Assembly (NCBI RefSeq): GCF_017876165.1 | Contig: NZ_JAGINQ010000030.1 | Coordinates: 1 to 63,514, forward strand | Origin: Azospirillum soli | GTDB lineage: Bacteria; Pseudomonadota; Alphaproteobacteria; Azospirillales; Azospirillaceae | Length of the DNA stretch: 63,514 nt | Direction of reading: 5' to 3' | Part shown: piece after piece, positions 26,110 to 34,808 of the stretch | Numbering within the stretch: position 1 is the stretch's first letter | Layout of the letters: each line of letters opens with the position of its first letter | The notes under the pieces: model-generated | Seen by the model: only the letters and a program-made list of their open reading frames with translations | Told to the model about the DNA's origin: nothing | The model's database searches: none | Translations under genes and position numbers: made by a program

Positions 26110-26640
26110 ATGAAGCACGAGTTGGACAAGCATCTGGACGTCTTGCGACGGTACGCCCTGGTGCTGATGCGCGACCCCGAGCAGGCCGAGGATCTCGTCC
26201 AGGAGGCGGTGCTCAAGGCGATCGAGGGGGCGGATTCCTTCCAGGAAGGGCGTGACCTGCGCACATGGCTGCTGGCCATCGTCCACAACAGCTTCGTCAG
26301 CCGCTGGCGGCGCCGTCAGGCCGAGGGGCAGGCGACCGGGGCTCTGACCGCCTTTACCGAACCGTACGTTCCGCCGTCCCAGACCAGCCGCGTCCAGCTT
26401 GGCCAGACCATGACGGCCCTGATGGCCCTGCCGGTCGAACAGCGCGAGGTGCTGGTCCTCGTGGCCCTGGACGGGATGACCTACCAGGACACGGCCGAAT
26501 GCCTGGGCGTTCCGGTCGGGACCGTGATGTCGCGCCTGTCCAGAGCCCGCGAGGCGCTGCGCTCGGCGACCGGTGAAACCCGCCAGGACAAGCCGACCAA
26601 CCGGCCCCGCCCCTCGTTGCGCGTGGTGAAGCAGCCATGA
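26110..26640 (+). CDS. ECF-type RNA polymerase sigma factor
   Basis: 176 residues with region 2 (LMRDPEQAEDLVQEAVLKAI...DLRTWLLAIVHNSFVSRWRR) and region 4 (LPVEQREVLVLVALDGMTYQDTAECLGVPVGTVMSRLSRAREALR). Both core-binding and -35 helix-turn-helix parts are present. It overlaps the next gene, its anti-sigma factor, by 4 bp (ATGA). Probably directs an envelope or oxidative stress response; the neighbour downstream is a BI-1 membrane protein. Confidence 0.95.
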   Translation: MKHELDKHLDVLRRYALVLMRDPEQAEDLVQEAVLKAIEGADSFQEGRDLRTWLLAIVHNSFVSRWRRRQAEGQATGALTAFTEPYVPPSQTSRVQLGQTMTALMALPVEQREVLVLVALDGMTYQDTAECLGVPVGTVMSRLSRAREALRSATGETRQDKPTNRPRPSLRVVKQP

Positions 26641-27539
26641 ACGAAGACATCAGCGATATCGACCTCAACGCCTACATCGACGGCGAGCTTGACCCCCGGC
26701 GCCGGATCGAGGTGGAGGCCTATTTGGAAACCCACCCGGAAGCCGCCGCGCGCGTCATGCACGACATGCGGGTGCGCAACGAAATCCGCCTGTTCATGAC
26801 GGAGCCGGTCATGGTGGAACCGGCCGCGACCGCCCCTTCGGCACTCCCGAATTCGGCAGTCCCGGAGGAAGCGCCGGAGGCGCCCGCCCCGCAGCCGCTG
26901 CCCATGGACATGCCGCACCCGCGCCGGCCGATGCGGTCGCCGTCCATGAAAAGTCTGGTTGGGAAGAGTCTGATTGGCCGGACGGGCGGGCGCGCCCGCG
27001 CGGTGGTCGGGCGTGGTCGGCGGACCGTCGCCGCTCTCTGCCTGCTTGGCCTCGGATGGGTTGCGCACGGCGCGGTGATGGCGATCAACGTCAACCCGGT
27101 GTCCGCCGCGCACGCCGCCACCCATTATCTGATGGTCGCGGCGGAGGCGCACCAGCAGGCCGTCCGCGACGATACCTCGTTCCGGCCCTTCGCGGCGGCG
27201 GGCCATTCGCCGCTCGCCCCGCTGATGGCGCAGGATCCGGCGGCGTCGGTGTCCTTGCCCGATCTGGACCGGACGGCGTCTCCCTACGGCCTGCGCACGG
27301 TGGCGTGGGATGGTGGCGTGGCGGTCCAGGCGGCCTACCGGTCGGGCCGTGCCGATCTGATCACCCTGTTCGCGAGCGAGGTCGAGCGCTTCGCGGTGAC
27401 CGCACCGCAGACGGAGCGGATCGGCGGCGTGTCGGTCGCCTACTGGCAGGTCGGGACCACGGTCTACGCGCTGTGCGGCGCGCTCCCCGAAAGCGAAATC
27501 CTGGCTCATGCCCGCGACGCGCGGATGGGCTGGTTCTGA
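26637..27539 (+). CDS. membrane anti-sigma factor
   Basis: 300 residues. The N-terminal part (DLNAYIDGELDPRRRIEVEAYLETHPEAAA) has the anti-sigma fold with no zinc-binding HxxxCxxC motif. A Pro/Ala linker and a basic stretch (about 100-125) lead to one membrane segment (AALCLLGLGWVAHGAVMAI, about 132-150), then a periplasmic domain of about 140 residues. Co-translated with the ECF sigma factor, which it should hold inactive at the membrane until a periplasmic signal releases it. Confidence 0.88.
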   Translation: MNEDISDIDLNAYIDGELDPRRRIEVEAYLETHPEAAARVMHDMRVRNEIRLFMTEPVMVEPAATAPSALPNSAVPEEAPEAPAPQPLPMDMPHPRRPMRSPSMKSLVGKSLIGRTGGRARAVVGRGRRTVAALCLLGLGWVAHGAVMAINVNPVSAAHAATHYLMVAAEAHQQAVRDDTSFRPFAAAGHSPLAPLMAQDPAASVSLPDLDRTASPYGLRTVAWDGGVAVQAAYRSGRADLITLFASEVERFAVTAPQTERIGGVSVAYWQVGTTVYALCGALPESEILAHARDARMGWF

Positions 27540-27584
27540 TCCCTTTTTCCGATCTTCCTGCACGGTTGAGATGATGGTGATTCA

Positions 27585-28307
27585 ATGAGCAACCCCTTCC
27601 ACACCAGCCCGTTCGACACCGCCGCCCGCCCCTTCGGCGCGGTGTTCGACGAGGGCCTGCGCAAGCACATGCTGCGGGTCTACAACTTCATGATGCTGGG
27701 CCTGGGCGTGACCGGTCTGGTGGCGTTCTTCGTCGCCAGCACGCCGGCGCTGTACGTGCCGATCTTCACCACGCCGCTGAAGTGGGTGGTGATGCTGGCG
27801 CCGCTGGCCTTCGTCATGGTGCTGTCCTGGCGCTTCGAGCGCATGTCGGCGTCCGGCCTGCAGGGCCTGTTCTGGGCCTTCTGCGCGGTCATGGGCGTGT
27901 CGATGGCCTCGATCCTGCTGGTCTTCACCGGGGCCAGCGTGGCGCGCGTGTTCTTCATCACCGCCGCCATGTTCGCGGCGATGAGCCTGTACGGCTACAC
28001 CACCAAGGCCGACCTGTCGAAGATGGGCTCGTTCCTGATGATGGGCCTGATCGGCATCGTCATCGCCGGGCTGGTCAACATCTTCGTCGACTCCAGCGCC
28101 CTGCAGTTCGCCATCTCGGTGATCGGCGTTGTCATCTTCACCGGCCTGACCGCCTACGACACCCAGCGCATCAAGGAAGAGTACGCCGAGCATTACGGCC
28201 ACGAGACCAACACCAAGCTGGCCGTCATGGGCGCCCTGTCGCTCTACCTGAACTTCATCAACCTGTTCCAGATGCTCATGCAGCTCATGGGACAGCGCGA
28301 CGAGTGA
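27585..28307 (+). CDS. Bax inhibitor-1 / YccA family membrane protein
   Basis: 240 residues with seven predicted membrane segments, ending in the family features LTAYDTQRIKEEY and LSLYLNFINLFQMLMQLMG. The conserved acidic residues in the last helices (D in AYDTQ) are present. Members are calcium-leak or protease-associated integral membrane proteins; in bacteria YccA binds FtsH. The gene follows the anti-sigma gene by 45 bp and is followed by a strong terminator, so it may belong to the ECF regulon, which is inference. Confidence 0.93.
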   Translation: MSNPFHTSPFDTAARPFGAVFDEGLRKHMLRVYNFMMLGLGVTGLVAFFVASTPALYVPIFTTPLKWVVMLAPLAFVMVLSWRFERMSASGLQGLFWAFCAVMGVSMASILLVFTGASVARVFFITAAMFAAMSLYGYTTKADLSKMGSFLMMGLIGIVIAGLVNIFVDSSALQFAISVIGVVIFTGLTAYDTQRIKEEYAEHYGHETNTKLAVMGALSLYLNFINLFQMLMQLMGQRDE

Positions 28308-28650
28308 CGGGGCGGTTGCTCCGGGCGTTCACCGTCACGCCATGATGGGCCGGCCGCCACGCGCGGCCGGCCCCTTGTTTTTGCGATCCTTGTTTTTTGA
28401 TGGTCCCTCGGGAAACCCCGAACCGGGCTGGACCGCCAAGCAGCCCGACGGGCTGAAAAGCGGATTGAAATCTGCTCCAATTGACCGCTTCCTGTTTGGG
28501 CACCCGGCATCATCATGGGAATGGTGATGATTGCTCGCACACTTCCGAACACGCTGTGAGGTTTGACGGGGAGAAGGACAATTGCCCATCCGTCGGCACC
28601 CTGGGATTTCTGACAGCTAGGCGCGAGGGGGAAAAGATGAATTGAATGCG
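28308..28650. other. intergenic region with terminator and palindromes
   Basis: 343 bp without a gene. After the terminator there are the palindrome CAGCCCG-A-CGGGCTG (28441-28455) and a weaker ATCATCA/TGATGAT pair (about 28508-28530). The region becomes AT-richer toward the next gene and should contain its promoter. A purine-rich GAGGGGGAAAAG at 28625-28636 serves as ribosome binding site. Confidence 0.55.
28347..28383 (+). terminator. rho-independent terminator after BI-1 gene
   Basis: Eleven-bp perfect stem GGGCCGGCCGC (28347-28357) and GCGGCCGGCCC (28363-28373) with a 5-nt loop, followed by CTTGTTTTTG. Classic strong terminator 40 bp after the BI-1 stop codon. Confidence 0.9.
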
Positions 28651-29874
28651 ATGTCTTCTACTGCTCCAGCGTGCTCTGCGATGGCGTATTCCTTTCCATA
28701 CTTCGGCCCCGGCGATCCTGTTCCCTGGTTCAAAGCCAACGCTTCGAACAATCCGCACTTTCAGTTCAGTTCAATGGGGGGACGCTATGTTCTCCTGTGC
28801 TTTTTCGGTTCCGCCGGCGCAGAGGTCGCCCATCAGGCGCTCGCGGCGGTGCAGGCGCAGCGCCATCTCTTCGACGACGCCAAGGTGTCGTTCTTCGGCG
28901 TTTCGTCCGATCCGCAGGACCAGCAGGGACGCGTGCGCCAGTCCCTTCCCGGTATCCGCTTCTTCTGGGACCTCGATTTCGCCTTGGCCCGCCGTTTCGG
29001 GGCCGTGTTGCCCGCCGATGCGGTCGCGGATCAGCGTCCGAACGTCTATCGGCCCTTTTGGCTTCTGCTCGACCCGATGCTGCGGGTGCTCTTTTCCGCC
29101 CCCCTGGCGGAAAGCGAGGCTGTCCTTCAGCGCGTCGCCAGCCTGCCGGACGTGGGAACTCATGCCGGGATGGAAATTCCGGCTCCGGTGCTGGTCCTGC
29201 CGCGGGTCTTCGAGCCTGAGTTCTGCCGCCGTCTGATCGGCCTTTACGAGACCCATGGCGGGGGCGATTCCGGCTTCATGCGCGAGGTCGATGGAAAAAC
29301 CGTTCCAGTCTATGACTACAGGCACAAGCGCCGCTCCGACATGCACATCGCCGATCCGGCGATCCGGGCCGAAGCGCGGGAACGGATCGAACGGCGCCTC
29401 ATCCCGGAGATCGCGAAGGCGTTCCAATTCCGGGTAACCCGCATGGAACGGTACATCGTCGCCTGCTACGACAGCGCGGTCGGCGGCCATTTCCGCGCGC
29501 ACCGTGACAACACCACCAAGGGCACTGCTCACCGCCGCTTCGCGGTGTCCCTCAATTTGAACGCCGAGGAATTCGAAGGAGGCGAGGTCCACTTTCCGGA
29601 GTTCGGGCCGCGCTCCTATCGGGCTCCCACCGGTGGTGCGGTGGTGTTTTCGTGCTCGCTGCTGCACGAGGCGGGGCCGGTGACGGCCGGCCGGCGCTAC
29701 GTCTTTCTTCCGTTCCTCTATGATGAGGCGGCGGCGGCCCAGCGTGCGGCGAACAATCGCTTCCTCGGCGCGGGCGTCGGCGAATACGAACTGATCACCC
29801 GAGGGCAGCCGCAGGCCGAACCGCAGGCCGTGGAACCGACGCCGGCCGGAACGTCCGCCGAAATCGGAGCATGA
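28651..29874 (+). CDS. redoxin-like domain fused to a 2OG-Fe(II) oxygenase
   Basis: 407 residues from the ATG at 28651; a TTG at 28642 would add three residues and is closer to the purine-rich site. Residues about 10-165 have a peroxiredoxin/thioredoxin fold (FGPGDPVPWF, YVLLCFFGSAG, VSFFGVSSDP), but the loop that should carry the peroxidatic cysteine reads FFGSAGAEVAH: no cysteine there. Residues about 180-380 form a 2-oxoglutarate/iron oxygenase with H284xD286, distal H339 and R in AGRRYVF. Substrate unknown; prolyl or similar hydroxylation of a protein or small molecule is possible. The redoxin part is probably a binding module. Confidence 0.82.
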   Translation: MSSTAPACSAMAYSFPYFGPGDPVPWFKANASNNPHFQFSSMGGRYVLLCFFGSAGAEVAHQALAAVQAQRHLFDDAKVSFFGVSSDPQDQQGRVRQSLPGIRFFWDLDFALARRFGAVLPADAVADQRPNVYRPFWLLLDPMLRVLFSAPLAESEAVLQRVASLPDVGTHAGMEIPAPVLVLPRVFEPEFCRRLIGLYETHGGGDSGFMREVDGKTVPVYDYRHKRRSDMHIADPAIRAEARERIERRLIPEIAKAFQFRVTRMERYIVACYDSAVGGHFRAHRDNTTKGTAHRRFAVSLNLNAEEFEGGEVHFPEFGPRSYRAPTGGAVVFSCSLLHEAGPVTAGRRYVFLPFLYDEAAAAQRAANNRFLGAGVGEYELITRGQPQAEPQAVEPTPAGTSAEIGA

Positions 29875-29968
29875 ACGACGCAGGGGTTCGGTTCGGTTTC
29901 GATCCGCTGTATGCAGGGTTCGTTGTCCAACTCGACACCCGGCTCGATTCCAATCCGGCCCGACGCCA

Positions 29969-31117
29969 ATGGTGATGAACCTGTTTTTTAAGAATGGCGG
30001 GAATGGCATGAACGCAGCGATGCGCCGGGACGAGCCGGTTGCGCGAGCGGTGCCACGGATTCACAGCCGGTTCGGCCGCGCGATCTTCGCCGGAAACTTG
30101 GCCATTCTGGCTGGAGTTTTCTTCTTCGATTCGATCACGCCGGCCGACAACGTCTCGATCTGCTTCGCCTACGCGATTCCGATCGTGCTGAGCATCCTGG
30201 AGGGAGGGCGCCGCCCCTTCCTCTACGCCGGCATCGCGACGGTGCTGTCGGTCGCCGGCTCCTTCATCCAGCCGCCCAACGACGCCATCACGCTGACCTT
30301 TGTCGCCAATCGCGTCATCGCGATCGGGACGCAATGGGCCATGGCGCTTCTGGTGCGCTATCGTCTGGCGGTGGAAGCGACGTTGAACCGGTCGTTGCAG
30401 GAGCAGCGGGAGACGGTCGAGCGGCAGCAGCGCTTCATAGCCATGCTGTCCCATGAAATCCGAACCCCCCTCACCGTCGTGGACGGCCAAGCCTATCGGC
30501 TGATCAAGCTCAGCCGGACGTCGCCGCCGGAGGACATCGAACGCCGGGCGCAAAAGGTCCGCGACGCGGCGGCCCGCGTCAACAGCATCATCAACGCCGT
30601 GCTGGCCTCGGCGTCGGTGGGCGAAAAGGCCATTCAGGCGACGCCCAGGCCGGTGGACCCGAAGGCGCTGCTGACCGACCTCGTCCAGAACGCCGTCGAG
30701 AATGGGGCGACGGCCGTCTCCTGCGATCTGGATGGGCTGCCGGCGCGCATCGAAGCCGACCCCACGCTCCTCTTTCAACTGTTCGAGAACATCCTGTCGA
30801 ACGCCATCAAGTATTCTCCGCCGGGCAGCCCGATCACCGTCACGGGCGCCAGCTGGGGTGCGGAGGTGACGGTCGAGGTGACCGATCAAGGCCGAGGCAT
30901 CGACCCGGACGAACTGCACAAGCTCTTCACCCCCTACTATCGCGGCGGGAACAGCCGGGGCGTTCCGGGGGCGGGCATCGGCCTCTATCTCGTGGACCGG
31001 TTCGTGGCCGCCCATGGCGGCAGCGTGTCCATCGCGAGCCGCGTGGGCGAGGGAACCACGGTCACCGTGCGCCTGCCGCAGTCAATGTCTAGGGAGAGAC
31101 GCGCTGCCAATGCCTGA
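29969..31117 (+). CDS. membrane sensor histidine kinase
   Basis: 382 residues (369 if the ATG at 30008 is used; neither start has a good ribosome binding site). Four hydrophobic segments lie at about 35-120, with no large periplasmic loop. Then come a coiled coil (LQEQRETVERQQRF), the HisKA site MLSHEIRTPLT and ATPase boxes ENILSNAIKYS, DQGRGIDPDE and GAGIGLYLV. The gene overlaps its response-regulator gene by 8 bp, so they form a pair. Confidence 0.92.
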   Translation: MVMNLFFKNGGNGMNAAMRRDEPVARAVPRIHSRFGRAIFAGNLAILAGVFFFDSITPADNVSICFAYAIPIVLSILEGGRRPFLYAGIATVLSVAGSFIQPPNDAITLTFVANRVIAIGTQWAMALLVRYRLAVEATLNRSLQEQRETVERQQRFIAMLSHEIRTPLTVVDGQAYRLIKLSRTSPPEDIERRAQKVRDAAARVNSIINAVLASASVGEKAIQATPRPVDPKALLTDLVQNAVENGATAVSCDLDGLPARIEADPTLLFQLFENILSNAIKYSPPGSPITVTGASWGAEVTVEVTDQGRGIDPDELHKLFTPYYRGGNSRGVPGAGIGLYLVDRFVAAHGGSVSIASRVGEGTTVTVRLPQSMSRERRAANA

Positions 31118-31712
31118 ACGCAAGAAAATCCTCTGCATCGAGGACGACGCCGACACGCGGGATCTGCTGATCGAGGAGTTGGAAGAGGCCGGATTTCAGG
31201 TGGACGGCTTTGGTGACGGCGCGTCCGCGCTGGCGGCGCTGGCCTCGGACCGGCCCGATCTCATTCTCTGCGACATCGACCTGCCCGAGCTGTCGGGTTT
31301 GGAGATTCTGAGGAGCATCCCGGAAATCGGACCCGCGTTCAGAGCCATTCCCTTCATCTTTCTGACCGCCTACGGACAGCGGGAGAACGTGATCGCGGCG
31401 CGGCGGCTTGGCTGCGACGAATACATCGTGAAGCCGATCGACTTCGAACTTCTCATCGAAACGATTCAGAACCGCATTGCCCGCAGCGCCGGCCGCGCGG
31501 TTCCGGTGACGAACGTCCACCTGACCGACCGCGAGGTCGAGGTTCTGACATGGTCGGCGCGCGGGAAATCCTCCACCGACATCGCCGTGCTGCTGAAGGT
31601 GAGCGAGCGCACCGTCAACTTCCACGTGGACAACGCCATCCGCAAGCTGGATGTCGCCACCCGCATCCAGGCGGCGGTCAAGGCCGCGCTCCTTGGACTG
31701 ATCGTTCCGTAG
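31110..31712 (+). CDS. LuxR/NarL-family response regulator
   Basis: 200 residues from the ATG at 31110, with AGGGAGAG at 31091-31098. Receiver domain (CIEDDADTR, phosphoacceptor in LILCDIDLPELSG, T in FLTAYG, K in YIVKPID) followed by a LuxR helix-turn-helix (LTDREVEVLTWSARGKSSTDIAVLLKVSERTVNFHVDNAIRKL in two stretches). Partner of the overlapping kinase; the targets are unknown. Confidence 0.93.
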   Translation: MPERKKILCIEDDADTRDLLIEELEEAGFQVDGFGDGASALAALASDRPDLILCDIDLPELSGLEILRSIPEIGPAFRAIPFIFLTAYGQRENVIAARRLGCDEYIVKPIDFELLIETIQNRIARSAGRAVPVTNVHLTDREVEVLTWSARGKSSTDIAVLLKVSERTVNFHVDNAIRKLDVATRIQAAVKAALLGLIVP

Positions 31713-31738
31713 GGGGCGTTTCGGCTGAGGATTCGGTA

Positions 31739-32191
31739 TCAGATGTCGAAGTTTACGGCGAGGGTGCCGGTGGCCTGCCGGTGGCGCAGCGCGTCGGACA
31801 GGGTGTGGTTGTCCAGCACGCCCGCCGTCGCGTCGCGCACCTGCACCATCAGCCAGCGCACCGAACAGGTGGCCGGGTCCTGGCAATCCTCGCAGGGGCG
31901 GAAGGAATACTTGCTGGCACAGGGGATCGGGGCGAGATGGCCGTCGATCAGGCGGATGACCTCGCCGAAGGTGATGTCCGAGGCCGGGCGGGCCAGCCGG
32001 TAGCCGCCGCTCTTACCGCGCTTGGCGAACAGCAGGCCGTGTTTGCGCAACTCCACCAGAATGGCTTCCAGGAACTTGCGCGGGATGTTCTCGCGCTCGG
32101 CGATGTCGGCGATCAGCACAAGCTCGTCGTCCGTCCGCTCCGCCAGCATGATCAGCGCGCGCAGGGCGTATTTGGCTTTTTGCGACAGCAT
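31739..32191 (-). CDS. Rrf2-family transcriptional regulator with cysteine cluster
   Basis: 150 residues. N-terminal winged helix typical of Rrf2 (MLSQKAKYALRALIMLAERT, RKFLEAILVELRKHGLL, KRGKSGGYRLARP). Four cysteines in CASKYSFRPCEDCQDPATC (near residues 90-110) could bind an iron-sulfur cluster, as in IscR, NsrR or RirA, but there are no isc/suf or NO genes nearby to choose between them. Convergent with the preceding response regulator. Confidence 0.9.
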   Translation of the reverse strand: MLSQKAKYALRALIMLAERTDDELVLIADIAERENIPRKFLEAILVELRKHGLLFAKRGKSGGYRLARPASDITFGEVIRLIDGHLAPIPCASKYSFRPCEDCQDPATCSVRWLMVQVRDATAGVLDNHTLSDALRHRQATGTLAVNFDI

Positions 32192-32354
32192 TCTGGAACA
32201 ACCCGCTCCTGGCGGCGGCTTTGGGGATTCACGGTTGATACTCCCTTTACGCCGCGATGATTAATAAATGGTGCCGAACCTTGCCCGGTGTCATCCCTGC
32301 GCGTAAGGTCCGGCGACTGCCCCGCAATACGCCCTGCAATACAAAGGTTCCGGC

Positions 32355-32987
32355 ATGCAGACGATCATCGTTCCGGTCACCCCGTTCCAGCAGAACTGCA
32401 CGGTGCTCTGGTGCCCCGAGACGATGAAGGGCGCCGCCGTCGATCCCGGCGGGGACATCGACCGCATCCTGCGCGCCGCCGAGTCGAAGGGCGTGACGCT
32501 GGAGAAGATTCTGGTCACGCATGGCCACATCGACCATGCGGGCGGTGTCGCCGACCTCGCCGCGCGCCTCAACCTGCCCATCGAGGGGCCGCACCGCGAG
32601 GACCAGTTCTGGATCGACGGGATGCCGATGCAGAGCCAGATGTTCGGCTTCCCCCCCGTGCAGGTCTTCACCCCCGACCGCTGGCTGGAGCAGGGCGACA
32701 CGGTGACGGTGGGCAACCTGACGCTGGACGTTCATCACTGCCCCGGCCACACGCCCGGCCATGTGGTGTTCGTGCATGGCCCGAGCAAGCTGGCCATCGT
32801 CGGCGACGTGCTGTTCCAGGGCTCCATCGGCCGCACCGACTTCCCCAAGGGCAATCACGGCGACCTGATTGCCTCGATCAAGGACAAGCTTCTGCCGCTG
32901 GGCGACGACATCACCTTCATCCCCGGCCACGGCCCGACCTCCACCTTCGGGGAAGAGCGGCTCTACAATCCCTTCCTGAACGATTGA
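32355..32987 (+). CDS. MBL-fold metallohydrolase (glyoxalase II-like)
   Basis: 210 residues. Metal-binding motif THGHIDHAGG near residue 56 (HxHxDH), further ligand H in HHCPGHTPGH, D in VGDVLFQGS and the last H in IPGHGPTS: all present. The family includes hydroxyacylglutathione hydrolases and persulfide dioxygenase relatives; the short C-terminus lacks the glyoxalase II substrate domain, so it is better called a generic MBL hydrolase. Divergent from the Rrf2 gene. Confidence 0.88.
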   Translation: MQTIIVPVTPFQQNCTVLWCPETMKGAAVDPGGDIDRILRAAESKGVTLEKILVTHGHIDHAGGVADLAARLNLPIEGPHREDQFWIDGMPMQSQMFGFPPVQVFTPDRWLEQGDTVTVGNLTLDVHHCPGHTPGHVVFVHGPSKLAIVGDVLFQGSIGRTDFPKGNHGDLIASIKDKLLPLGDDITFIPGHGPTSTFGEERLYNPFLND

Positions 32988-33000
32988 CGCTTTCGGTCCC

Positions 33001-33038
33001 GATTCGGTTCCACGGAAGTGATTCGGTTCTACGGAAGT
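33001..33038. repeat. tandem 19-bp repeat between MBL gene and origin
   Basis: Two adjacent 19-bp copies (33001-33019 and 33020-33038) starting GATTCGGTTC and ending ACGGAAGT, with one mismatch. A further CGGTCCCGATTCG segment is found both just before and just after the pair. Located between the MBL stop codon and the first iteron. May be part of the origin region or a small local duplication. Confidence 0.6.
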
Positions 33039-33312
33039 CTGGCCGGTCCCGATTCGCCGTCGGAGCCGGCCTTTTTGCATCCCGCCGTCCACAGGGGGAG
33101 TGAGTCTTCCCGCGTAATCTGGTGCGCGAAATGCGTAGTCTTGTGGTTGCGACTCGGCTTTTCCCGCGTAGTTTGGTGGCACAAGCTAATAACTTAAGAC
33201 TCAACTAGCTACTAATAGCTTCCACCACAAGAATACGCGTTGACGCCGGGACCTTAACCAAACCAGAGTCGTTTCACGCTCAACGGACATCGACGGTTTT
33301 GCGGGGTCGGCC

Positions 33313-34260
33313 ATGGCTGAGATCCACCAGCTCATCATCCAGCATGGGCGCGAGCGCGCCCGCGAACTGGTTCCGCGCGACCAGCGCCCGCTGGTCGATG
33401 CCGCCGCCGCCGTGCTGGCCGATGAATCGCGGGCGATGGGCATCACCTACAGCGGTTTCTGCCTGACCGCCCTGCCGCACAAGCGCATCCCCGACGACCA
33501 GACCTGGCGGCGTGATGGCCACCGCGTGACGCTGGTGGTGCAGCCGGGCGTGCTGCTGATCGGCGGCAAGGAGAAAATGTTCGGCGTGCCCTACGGCAGC
33601 CGCGCGCGGCTGATCATGCTGTACCTGCAAACGCGCGCCCTGCAATCCAACAGCCGCGAGGTGGAGTTGGGCGCCTCGATGCGCGACTGGATGAGCCGGA
33701 TGAACGTGTCCACCGGCGGCCAGTCCTACCGGGACGTGAAGGAGCAATGTAACCGCCTGTCCGCCTGCCACCTGACCTTCTTCTGGGACGAGCCGGAAAC
33801 GCGCGGGCGCGGCAGCAAGTTCGCCAAGGACAGCATCGTCGTCGGCGGCCTGACCTTTACCGAGGAGGACGACCGTCAGGGCTCATTGTGGGAAGAGCGG
33901 GTGCTGCTGTCGGAAAGCTTCTTCAAGTCGCTGCGCGAGCATCCGGTGCCGGTTCTGGAATCGGCGATCCGCGAGATCTCCAGCAAGTCCATGGCCATCG
34001 ACGTCTACATCTGGCTGGCCTACCGCCTGCATTCGCTGAGCGAGCCGACCAAGGTGTCCTGGCAGTCGCTCTACGCGCAGTTCGGCGCGGGCTATGACGA
34101 GATCCGCCACTTCAAGACCCGCTTCCCGGAAACCCTGCGCGTCGCCCTGAACGTCTATCCGGAAGCCAAGGTGGAGGTGAACCGGGAAGGCATGGTGATG
34201 CACCCGTCGCTTCCGCCGGTGGCGTCCGACCGCCGTCAGGCGGCGCTGATCGGGATGTAG
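33313..34260 (+). CDS. repA: plasmid/chromid replication initiator RepA
   Basis: 315 residues of the plasmid RepA (PF04796-like) family found on alphaproteobacterial secondary replicons: AAVLADESRAMGITYSGFC, RARLIMLYLQTRALQ, RDVKEQCNRLSACHLTFF and MAIDVYIWLAYRLHSL are characteristic. It binds iterons and opens the origin. The gene lies inside the iteron field described separately; inverted iterons just upstream could also allow autorepression. It stands alone, without partition genes in the window. Confidence 0.88.
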   Translation: MAEIHQLIIQHGRERARELVPRDQRPLVDAAAAVLADESRAMGITYSGFCLTALPHKRIPDDQTWRRDGHRVTLVVQPGVLLIGGKEKMFGVPYGSRARLIMLYLQTRALQSNSREVELGASMRDWMSRMNVSTGGQSYRDVKEQCNRLSACHLTFFWDEPETRGRGSKFAKDSIVVGGLTFTEEDDRQGSLWEERVLLSESFFKSLREHPVPVLESAIREISSKSMAIDVYIWLAYRLHSLSEPTKVSWQSLYAQFGAGYDEIRHFKTRFPETLRVALNVYPEAKVEVNREGMVMHPSLPPVASDRRQAALIGM

Positions 34261-34445
34261 CACTTCCACCAGAATACGCGCAGGAAATCCTTTAAAAACA
34301 ACAGCCTCCACAAAACTACGCACGGCGGCCGGGCAGCCTCCCCCGGCCGCCGTTTCTGTGTCCGCATTCGGCCGTCGCTCCGGCAAGGGCGCATAGGCGC
34401 GGACATTAGGGCCGGACGAGCAGTTCAAGTGTCCCGCCACCTCTC

Positions 34446-34535
34446 CATCGTCATCCCCGCGCAGGCGGGAATCCAGGCGGAACAAGCACTTGTACGGAAA
34501 ACTTCTGGATCCCCGCCTGCGCGGGGATGACGATG
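34446..34535. repeat. long near-perfect inverted repeat (REP/MITE-like)
   Basis: Left arm 34446-34475 (contains CATCCCCGCGCAGGCGGGA) and right arm 34505-34535 (contains CCCGCCTGCGCGGGGATG) are complementary over about 30 bp with one mismatch, separated by 29 bp. The arm sequence is of the widespread proteobacterial CATCCCCGC..GGCGGGAATCCAG extragenic repeat type. It sits in the middle of the downstream iteron field and so was probably inserted into the origin region. Confidence 0.75.
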
Positions 34536-34808
34536 AGGAAAGGGGAGGGCTCCGGGGGCAATGTTTCTCCGGGCGGCGGCACGGCTGCGTCGAGATGAGT
34601 GGATTTCACGCTGAATCAAGGGCTTCCACAAAAATACGCGCGCCCTGTCCTCCACAAGATTACGCACCGGCGACTCGGCTTCCACAAGATTACGAATCGG
34701 GGTGGGCTCCCGCATCGCCGTCCACCTCGCTCTCCACAAGATTACGAGTCGCCCGTTCCACAAGACTACGCACGGGATGCGTAACCTTGTGGCAAAGCTC
34801 GCGTCTCC

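Larger units (their letters stand above)
33111..34792. other. replication origin region with iterons flanking repA
   Basis: About twelve copies of a 15-bp iteron, consensus CCACAAGATTACGCR. Upstream of repA: 33111-33124, 33132-33146 and 33165-33179 (inverted), and 33225-33239 (direct). Downstream: 34266-34280, 34308-34322, 34626-34640, 34652-34666, 34682-34696, 34734-34748 and 34758-34772 (direct), and 34778-34792 (inverted). An AT-rich stretch at 33181-33221 could be the unwinding element. Iterons next to a RepA gene define an iteron-controlled oriV of a plasmid or chromid. No parAB genes are close by. The 548-bp gap 34261-34808 has no gene; it holds these iterons and a long inverted repeat. 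Confidence 0.85.

Noticed and set aside
33001..33038. parS centromere site near the origin
   Set aside because: The tandem repeat contains TTCCACGGAA but lacks the full symmetric parS palindrome, and no parAB genes are in the window.
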